From CAZRSW01 sp964602845 (lineage in GTDB: Bacteria; Chloroflexota; Dehalococcoidia; Lucifugimonadales; UBA826): a DNA stretch of 58,102 bases. Positions 52,541 through 58,102 of the stretch are shown piece by piece. Positions within the stretch are counted from its first letter, which is position 1. Each line of letters opens with the position of its first letter. Location of the stretch: the NCBI GenBank assembly GCA_964602845.1, contig CAZRSW010000012.1, positions 1-58,102 of the forward strand, in the 5' to 3' direction. The translations under genes and the position numbers were made by a program. The notes beneath the pieces are model-generated. The model searched no databases. It had not been told where the DNA came from and was given only the letters and a program-made list of their open reading frames with translations.

Positions 52541-52645
52541 CGAGACGGACCCACCCGTTACCATCCCGAACACGGAAGTGAAACGTTTCAGCACTGACGA
52601 TACTGCGGTGGCAACGCCGTGGGAAAATAGGCCGCTGCCAGGGGG
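52524..52645 (+). rRNA. rrf: 5S ribosomal RNA
   Basis: A 122-nt sequence with the invariant CCCATCCCGAACACGGAAGT-type core (here ACCATCCCGAACACGGAAG) and GGTGGCAACGCCGTGGGAA. The ends CCCTCTGG and CCAGGGGG pair. No 16S or 23S lies within 5 kb upstream or downstream in the window. The gene before it is an unrelated minus-strand gene and the next is rpsA. Confidence 0.95.
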
Positions 52646-52788
52646 TTAATTTGGTAATATTTATCCCTTAACTCGGTATCTGGAGCCCATTTTGCTCTTG
52701 AACTCCACCGGATAGGAGCGTATCTTTAATGGGTCTATGGTTGGTATAGATACATTGGAAAATGTAAGGTGTGTCGTGGTTAATGTTC

Positions 52789-52818
52789 TTTACACGCCAA
52801 ACCACCTTTTCCTATAAT
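52789..52818 (+). promoter_or_regulatory. Promoter of rpsA-clpC
   Basis: TTTACA (52789-52794), an 18-bp spacer and a perfect TATAAT (52813-52818) place a start about 50 bp before the rpsA ATG. I see no HAIR or CtsR-like dyad nearby, although clpC lies downstream. Confidence 0.7.
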
Positions 52819-52873
52819 TGTATCTGTGTGTGGTGGAAAACTACGGATGGTCAAATTACTTTGGTAAAGCATA

Positions 52874-54043
52874 ATGTCTCCTGAAACACAAGAAGATTCT
52901 CCACAAGATATGCAGCAGTTGCTCGATGAGATGGATCCTATTCGGGCCTTACGGAGAGGTGAAATAGTGGAGGGGGTAGTGATGCGAGCTGAGTCAGATG
53001 GCATCTTTATCAACACAGGTTACAAGACCGAAGGTTTTGTACCGCCGACAGAAATGCGGACACTCTCCCAGGAAGAATTGGTTGATATTAATGAAGGTGA
53101 TACTATCGTGGCTTTCGTTTTGAGGCCTGATTCACCAGACGGGCCAATTCTCTCGATAGACAGGGCTAAAGGTGAGGAAGGTTGGCGCGAATTGCAAAAA
53201 TTCTTAGATGATGATGCCATCACTGAGGGGACGGTCATTGGCTTTAATCGCGGGGGGTGTATTCTTGAAGTTTCTGGAGTTCATGGATTTGTACCAACTT
53301 CTCAGCTAGTTACTATTCCTAGGGAGCAGTTTCGACAGCAAGAACAAGAGGACGATGATAATGAAAAGTCTTTGGAGGATGCTCAATCGGCTTTTATTGG
53401 CAACATTTTGAAGGTTAAAGTGCTCGAGGTAAATAGAGCGAGGAATAGGGCTATTTTCTCTGAAAGATCAGCATCTCAAGTCGAGAGGGATGAGCAAAGA
53501 GCAAAGTTGATTCTGGAGATAAACGAGGGAGATATCAGAAGAGGTACGGTCACTGGGATTAGTAATTTTGGCGCCTTTGTGGATTTAGGTGGTGCGGATG
53601 GATTGATCCATATTTCAGAATTATCTTGGAGTATGGTATCTGCTCCTGAGGAAATAGTTACGGTAGGCCAAGAAATGGATGTATTTGTCTTAGGAGTGGA
53701 TCGGGAGAATAACAGGATAGCCTTGAGTTTACGTCGTATGGAGCCCGAACCTTGGCAAACTATTAATGATAGGTACAAGGCAGGCGATGTGGTTGATGCG
53801 AGGATAACTAAGTTAGCGAATTTCGGGGCATTCGCTAGGATAGAAGATGCAATAGAGGGACTGATCCATATTACTGAATTGACCAGCAAGGTTATAGCTC
53901 ATCCGCAGGATGTGGTATCTGAAGGTGAAGATGTCAAGGTGAAAATACTTAGAATAGAACCGGAACGTAGGAGACTTGGGCTAAGCCTCCGGCAGGTTGA
54001 GGAAGGATTCGAGCAAGAAACTGACGTTGTTGAAGAAGAATAG
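52874..54043 (+). CDS. rpsA: 30S ribosomal protein S1-like, four S1 domains
   Basis: A 389-residue RNA-binding protein with four S1 (OB-fold) repeats: GEIVEGVVMRAESDGIFINTG (about 28), ITEGTVIGFNRGGCILEVSG (about 115), GDIRRGTVTGISNFGAFVDLG (about 220) and GDVVDARITKLANFGAFARIE (about 305). This is the short S1 of Gram-positive and Chloroflexota type, against six repeats in E. coli. It binds mRNA at the 30S platform. The SD is weak, as is often seen for rpsA. A 14-bp gap separates it from clpC. Confidence 0.92.
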   Translation: MSPETQEDSPQDMQQLLDEMDPIRALRRGEIVEGVVMRAESDGIFINTGYKTEGFVPPTEMRTLSQEELVDINEGDTIVAFVLRPDSPDGPILSIDRAKGEEGWRELQKFLDDDAITEGTVIGFNRGGCILEVSGVHGFVPTSQLVTIPREQFRQQEQEDDDNEKSLEDAQSAFIGNILKVKVLEVNRARNRAIFSERSASQVERDEQRAKLILEINEGDIRRGTVTGISNFGAFVDLGGADGLIHISELSWSMVSAPEEIVTVGQEMDVFVLGVDRENNRIALSLRRMEPEPWQTINDRYKAGDVVDARITKLANFGAFARIEDAIEGLIHITELTSKVIAHPQDVVSEGEDVKVKILRIEPERRRLGLSLRQVEEGFEQETDVVEEE

Positions 54044-54057
54044 TTATAGGAGACCTT

Positions 54058-56535
54058 ATGGCCAGTAGATTTGAAAAGTTCTCTGAAAGAGCTAGGAGAG
54101 TGTTATCTCTCGCTCAGGAGGAGGCACAACGCTTCAATCACAATTACATAGGTACCGAGCACATACTTCTGGGGTTGGAACGTGAAAGGGAGGGGACAGC
54201 GGCAAGAGTTTTGGTTAGCCTTGGAGTTGAATTGACGAAGGTACGTACCGCAGTTGAGTTCATTATTGGTAAGGGCGAAACCACGGGGTCCAATGAAATC
54301 GGTTTAACTCCGAGAGCGAAGAAGGTTATTGAACTAGCGGTAGATGAGGCTAGGAGGTTGAATAATCACTACATTGGAACAGAACATTTGTTGATTGGGT
54401 TGTTGAGGGAAGGCGAGGGTGTAGCAGCGGGAGTTCTAGAAAGTCTTGGGATGACCTTAGATAAGGTTCGCGGAGAATCGGCGAATATAGCGGGCGATTC
54501 ACAGAGAAGTGGTGCTAGGGGCTCAGGAAAAAAATCTTCTACTAAAACCCCCACTCTCGATCAACTTGGAACAGATCTAACGGAACATGCAAGGAATGAT
54601 CGATTAGACCCGACGGTAGGCAGAGAGAAGGAGATAGAACGAGTCACGCAGATTTTGAGTAGAAGAACGAAGAACAATCCCGTTTTGATAGGAGAACCGG
54701 GCGTTGGTAAGACTGCGATAGTGGAAGGTCTTGCGCAAAGAATTGCAAGTAACGATGTTCCTGGTACGCTCCAAGGTAAGAGATTGGTTACCCTTGATAT
54801 GGGTTCTTTAGTGGCCGGCACTAAGTATCGTGGAGAGTTTGAGGAACGGTTGAAGAAGGTTATTGAGGAAATAAAAAATGCAGGTAACTGTGTGTTATTT
54901 ATCGATGAAATTCATACAATGGTGGGAGCTGGTGCGGCTGAAGGTGCAGTTGATGCAGCGAATATACTTAAGCCTTCTCTCGCGAGAGGGGAAATGCAAA
55001 CAATTGGTGCCACCACAATGGATGACTACAGAAAGTACGTGGAACGGGATCCTGCTTTAGAGAGACGATTCCAGCCTGTGAAGGTGGAGGAACCCTCTGT
55101 AGATGAAACAGTCGACATACTTAGAGGTGTTAGAGGTAGATATGAAGAACACCATCAGCTTGAAATTTCAGATAATGCATTAAGGTCTGCCGCTAGTTTG
55201 GCTTCAAGATTTATCGCTGACAGGTTTTTACCTGATAAGGCAATAGACTTGATTGACGAAGCAGCATCCAGGGTAAGAATAAATTTCAGTACTGCTCCCT
55301 TCTCAGTTAAGGAGGTAGCTAAAATGCTGGACAGTGTTCGACGTGAGAAGGATGAAGCAATTTCTGGTAGACAGTATGAATACGCGGCTGAACTTAAGGA
55401 CAGAGAGGATAGTATATCTGAGAAACTCGTTAAACTTGAGAAAGATTGGGAAGAAGAAAGGGGAGATGATCAGCCTGTAGTAGAGGAAGATCATATTGAA
55501 GAAGTGGTGAGCATGTGGACGGGGATACCAGTGACTCGACTGGTAGCGACGGAAAGTGAGCGGTTAATTAACATGGAAGAGGCTTTGCATAAGGATGTGA
55601 TTGGGCAAAATGAGGCCATAGGGATAGTGTCCAAAGCAGTTCGCCGTGCTCGTTCTGGGCTGAAGAATCCAAAGCGACCTACGGGAGCTTTCATATTTTT
55701 AGGTCCTACGGGAGTGGGCAAGACTTACGTCGTAAAGAAACTTGCTGAGTTTATGTTTGGTAGTGAAGATTCGATGATAAGACTGGACATGTCAGAATTC
55801 ATGGAGCGACACGCTGTTGCCAGACTTGTCGGAGCCCCTCCTGGATACATAGGCTATGATGAAGGTGGTCAATTAACTGAGGCTGTTCGAAGAAAGTCTT
55901 ACAGTGTAATACTTCTAGATGAAATTGAAAAAGCTCACCCAGAGGTGTTCAATATTCTGCTTCAAATTTTTGATGATGGCCACTTGACTGATGCCAAAGG
56001 TAGAAAGGTAGATTTCCGGAACACGATAATAGTGATGACCAGTAACATCGGATCGGACCTTATCAGGCAAGATCGGTCTATAGGATTTAATGCCAGAACG
56101 GAGACGGCGGCTGGTGAAAATGAAGCTTATGAACGAATGAAGACAAACGTATTGGACGAAGTTAAACATTTCTTCAGACCGGAATTTTTAAACAGGATAG
56201 ATGGTACCGTAGTGTTTCATGCTTTAAGTAGGGCTGATATGGAGGACATTGTCGAGAACTTGATGAAGGAAGTGTCTAGTAATTTGCTTGAGAAGGGAAT
56301 ATCGCTTGAAGTGACAGACGCCGCTAAGGCTTGGCTAGCTGAAGAAGGATATGATCCGGCTTTTGGCGCAAGGCCACTTAGGAGAGTGATTCAAGATACT
56401 GTTGAAGATAAGCTTTCTGATTCAATCCTTAATGGAGAGCTTGGACCCGCTGATACAGCAGTCATAGATGTCGACGACGAAGGGATCAATGTTTTGATTG
56501 AATCTCCTCTCCCCACTACATCCCCTGCCGGTTAG
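54058..56535 (+). CDS. clpC: ClpC-type AAA+ ATPase
   Basis: An 825-residue Hsp100 unfoldase that feeds substrates to ClpP. Two Clp-N repeats (about 1-140) are followed by the first AAA+ domain with Walker A GEPGVGKTAIVEG at about 212 and Walker B VLFIDEIHTMVGAG. A UVR-type segment (REKDEAISGRQYEYAAELKDREDSI) lies near 430. The second AAA+ domain has GPTGVGKTYVVKKLAEFMFG at about 549 and VILLDEIEKAH. A C-terminal D2-small domain follows with GARPLRRVIQ. The UVR segment makes it ClpC rather than ClpA or ClpB. CtsR, McsA and McsB are not beside it; it follows rpsA. Confidence 0.94.
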   Translation: MASRFEKFSERARRVLSLAQEEAQRFNHNYIGTEHILLGLEREREGTAARVLVSLGVELTKVRTAVEFIIGKGETTGSNEIGLTPRAKKVIELAVDEARRLNNHYIGTEHLLIGLLREGEGVAAGVLESLGMTLDKVRGESANIAGDSQRSGARGSGKKSSTKTPTLDQLGTDLTEHARNDRLDPTVGREKEIERVTQILSRRTKNNPVLIGEPGVGKTAIVEGLAQRIASNDVPGTLQGKRLVTLDMGSLVAGTKYRGEFEERLKKVIEEIKNAGNCVLFIDEIHTMVGAGAAEGAVDAANILKPSLARGEMQTIGATTMDDYRKYVERDPALERRFQPVKVEEPSVDETVDILRGVRGRYEEHHQLEISDNALRSAASLASRFIADRFLPDKAIDLIDEAASRVRINFSTAPFSVKEVAKMLDSVRREKDEAISGRQYEYAAELKDREDSISEKLVKLEKDWEEERGDDQPVVEEDHIEEVVSMWTGIPVTRLVATESERLINMEEALHKDVIGQNEAIGIVSKAVRRARSGLKNPKRPTGAFIFLGPTGVGKTYVVKKLAEFMFGSEDSMIRLDMSEFMERHAVARLVGAPPGYIGYDEGGQLTEAVRRKSYSVILLDEIEKAHPEVFNILLQIFDDGHLTDAKGRKVDFRNTIIVMTSNIGSDLIRQDRSIGFNARTETAAGENEAYERMKTNVLDEVKHFFRPEFLNRIDGTVVFHALSRADMEDIVENLMKEVSSNLLEKGISLEVTDAAKAWLAEEGYDPAFGARPLRRVIQDTVEDKLSDSILNGELGPADTAVIDVDDEGINVLIESPLPTTSPAG

Positions 56536-56590
56536 TTTAAACATGACGATATTTCGGCTTTTGCGTATGGGGTAGTGGAGAGTATAAATG

Positions 56591-56614
56591 CCTGATCAAA
56601 TTTTTGTGATCAGG
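56591..56614 (+). terminator. Possible terminator after clpC
   Basis: CCTGATCA and TGATCAGG form a perfect 8-bp stem with an AATTTTTG loop, 56 bases past the clpC stop. The downstream sequence TGATTTAGATCATTTTT has a T-run about 12 bases later, so the fit to an intrinsic terminator is moderate. The larC SD follows. Confidence 0.45.
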
Positions 56615-56642
56615 TGATTTAGATCATTTTTCGGGAGTGACT

Positions 56643-57842
56643 ATGGTGGATACGGCATATGTCCACACCCTCGGGGGCGCTAGTGGCGATATGCTTCTTG
56701 GTGCTTTGGTGGACCTGGGTATGGATGCTGGCGAATTGAAGTCCGTGCTTAATGAAAGTGAGATATTTGGTTTCGACCTTGTTCCCAAAATAGAACGGAG
56801 AGGCGGGGTTAGTGGCACCTTTCTAGATGTGGTCCTTGATGAGACGGGTTTGAAAGGGAAGACTTGGAAGGATTTCATTAGGATATTAGAAAGGTCACCC
56901 AATCTGTCGGATTGGGTGGTAGAAAAAGGATCTGAAATTATTCATCGTTTGGCGCAGGCAGAAGCGTCAGTTCACAATACAGATGTTGATCATGTGCATC
57001 TTCATGAGCTAGGTACTATTGACACGATTGTTGATGTGGTAGGTGTTCTTTTTGGGTTTGAGAAATTGGGTACCACGAATGTATACTGCTCTGCCTTACC
57101 CACTGGTTTAGGGTCAGTAAATACTGAACATGGATTGCTACCTGTTCCCGTACCTGCAGTGGTCGAGATGCTGGCTCAATATGGCATGCCCACCTACCCC
57201 CCACGTACCAATTCCCAACCAACAGGAGAAATGCTCACCCCGACAGGAGTTGCAATTTTGTCGTCCTTGGCAACGTTTACTGAACCAGTGATGTTAATAG
57301 ATAAGATTGGCTATGGGTTAGGTTCACGGGATCCGAAATCATATCCAAACGTTCTTGGCATTTGGTTGGGTACTGCAGATAGTCAAAAATTAGGGCATCC
57401 TATGTATCTCTTGGAGACAAATATGGATGATATGACTGGTGAAATGCTAGGTTATACGCAGGAAAAGCTTTTGAGTTTAGGTGTTCGTGACGTGTGGTTT
57501 ACCCATATACAGATGAAGAAGAATAGACCTGCTGTGATGCTTTCAGCAATTGCTAGTGAAGCTATCAAGGATGACATTATTGATGTGATCATGAAAGAGA
57601 CGTCGACCTTGGGGGTAAGAGTTCGTCAGATTGAAAGAGTGGAGGCGGAGCGACGGGTGGTGCCATTTAAGTCGTCGCTAGGTAAGATTCCCGTGAAGAT
57701 CAAGGTTTATGGTGGTAGAAACATTTCGGTTTCGCCAGAATATGAAGATTGCCGAAGGATTGCGATAGAAAAGGGTATTAGTTTGCAGGAAGTTTACAGA
57801 GTGTTGGGAACGGAGACGGATAGGTTATTACTTTCCGATTAA
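56643..57842 (+). CDS. larC: Nickel-pincer cofactor biosynthesis protein LarC
   Basis: A 399-residue DUF111 protein. LarC inserts nickel into the pyridinium-bisthiocarboxylate cofactor of lactate racemase-type enzymes. It matches the family at AYVHTLGGASGDMLLGALVDLG, VDHVHLHELGTIDTIVDVVGV (His-rich metal site), LPTGLGSVNTEHGLLPVPVPA, LTPTGVAILSSL, and METNMDDMTGE-type sequence (LETNMDDMTGEMLGY) in the C-half. GGGAG lies five bases before the ATG at 56643; a GTG at 56637 overlaps that SD. LarB, LarE and a LarA-type enzyme are not in the window, so its client is unknown. Confidence 0.92.
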   Translation: MVDTAYVHTLGGASGDMLLGALVDLGMDAGELKSVLNESEIFGFDLVPKIERRGGVSGTFLDVVLDETGLKGKTWKDFIRILERSPNLSDWVVEKGSEIIHRLAQAEASVHNTDVDHVHLHELGTIDTIVDVVGVLFGFEKLGTTNVYCSALPTGLGSVNTEHGLLPVPVPAVVEMLAQYGMPTYPPRTNSQPTGEMLTPTGVAILSSLATFTEPVMLIDKIGYGLGSRDPKSYPNVLGIWLGTADSQKLGHPMYLLETNMDDMTGEMLGYTQEKLLSLGVRDVWFTHIQMKKNRPAVMLSAIASEAIKDDIIDVIMKETSTLGVRVRQIERVEAERRVVPFKSSLGKIPVKIKVYGGRNISVSPEYEDCRRIAIEKGISLQEVYRVLGTETDRLLLSD

Positions 57843-58048
57843 GCTTTTATGGCCATTTTCTAGCTTCCACGTGTAATATAGTTACTGTGACCTCATTGAC
57901 CGAATAATTTTAATTGGATAAAATTTACAGGTTGTTTAATTTCGAAGGAAAGTTTGTTACTGAGTTTTTTGAGGTTAGGTTGCATATGTATGATGGGATA
58001 GTTTTCAACTTCAGTCATGCCTATGCTAAACTGAATCTCTAGTAAACT

Positions 58049-58102
58049 GGAGGGTTGGGAGAGTGGTTAAATCCACCAGACTGTAAATCTGGCGCCCGGA
58101 AG
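58049..58102 (+). tRNA. tRNA-Tyr (GTA anticodon), cut by the window end
   Basis: The 5' acceptor GGAGGGT, D-arm GGGAGAGTGGTTAAATCC and anticodon arm CCAGACTGTAAATCTGG are complete, with GTA at 58083-58085. The long variable arm (GCGCCCGGAAG) begins as expected of a class II tRNA-Tyr. The 3' half lies past base 58102. Confidence 0.93.

Overview
The window is a gene-dense bacterial chromosome segment, about 58 kb and moderately AT-rich, with many GTG/TTG starts and clear Shine-Dalgarno (SD) sites. It holds about 45 protein genes, a tmRNA, an isolated 5S rRNA and three tRNAs. I see no transposase, integrase, phage module or CRISPR array. The catabolic genes are flavin-dependent LLM-class oxidoreductases, an enolase/mandelate-racemase protein, a CaiB/BaiF CoA-transferase, SDR and enoyl-CoA hydratases. 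Paralogous expansions of these families are known from the marine SAR202 group of Chloroflexota. A HAIR-type heat-shock operator also fits Chloroflexota or Actinobacteria. The taxon is therefore an inference (SAR202-like Chloroflexota), not proven by any marker here.

Layout. 1-5.8 kb: tmRNA on the minus strand, then hydroxypyruvate isomerase, a homodimeric AceE/transketolase-like enzyme, an AroQ-fold protein without the usual catalytic residues, and two tandem cyclophilins (one a lipoprotein). 5.9-9.5 kb: a small ABM-like protein, three exported or membrane-anchored proteins and tRNA-Met. 10-14.1 kb: a large alpha/beta hydrolase, a DapA-fold aldolase/dehydratase and an enolase-superfamily dehydratase, probably for organic-acid catabolism. 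14.4-17.4 kb: envelope and stress genes (TPR lipoprotein, Hsp20 with a HAIR operator over its promoter, collagen-like lipoprotein, TlpA-like thioredoxin). 17.5-22.2 kb: aminotransferase, threonine synthase, MFS transporter and an HExxH protein.

22.3-33.4 kb is housekeeping: lspA-rluD, gltX, yqeY, purQ-purL, an FmdB-type zinc ribbon gene with dtd, nadC, nadA, miaB and tRNA-Ser. 33.5-34.3 kb: moaE and moaD; the moaD reading frame is best explained by a CTG start and carries eight residues after its Gly-Gly. 34.3-47.9 kb is mainly catabolic: SDR, CaiB, enoyl-CoA hydratase and an alkyltransferase-like protein on the minus strand. These are followed by a plus-strand run of acyl/acetyl-CoA synthetase, LLM oxidoreductase, an alpha/beta hydrolase with His at the nucleophile position and an M20 amidohydrolase, then an M1 aminopeptidase, a second enoyl-CoA hydratase and a second LLM oxidoreductase.

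48-58.1 kb: tyrA-aroA-gmk (minus), an M50 membrane protease, an IscA/HesB-like gene whose Gly/Cys-rich tail is broken by a 10-N assembly gap, an isolated 5S rRNA with its own promoter, rpsA-clpC, larC and a tRNA-Tyr cut by the window end.

Most worth checking are the AceE-like/AroQ-like cassette, the MoaD start and tail, the HAIR operator, the Gly/Cys-tailed IscA-like protein and the catabolic operon at 38-43 kb. Assignments rest on motif recognition by eye; no database search was run.
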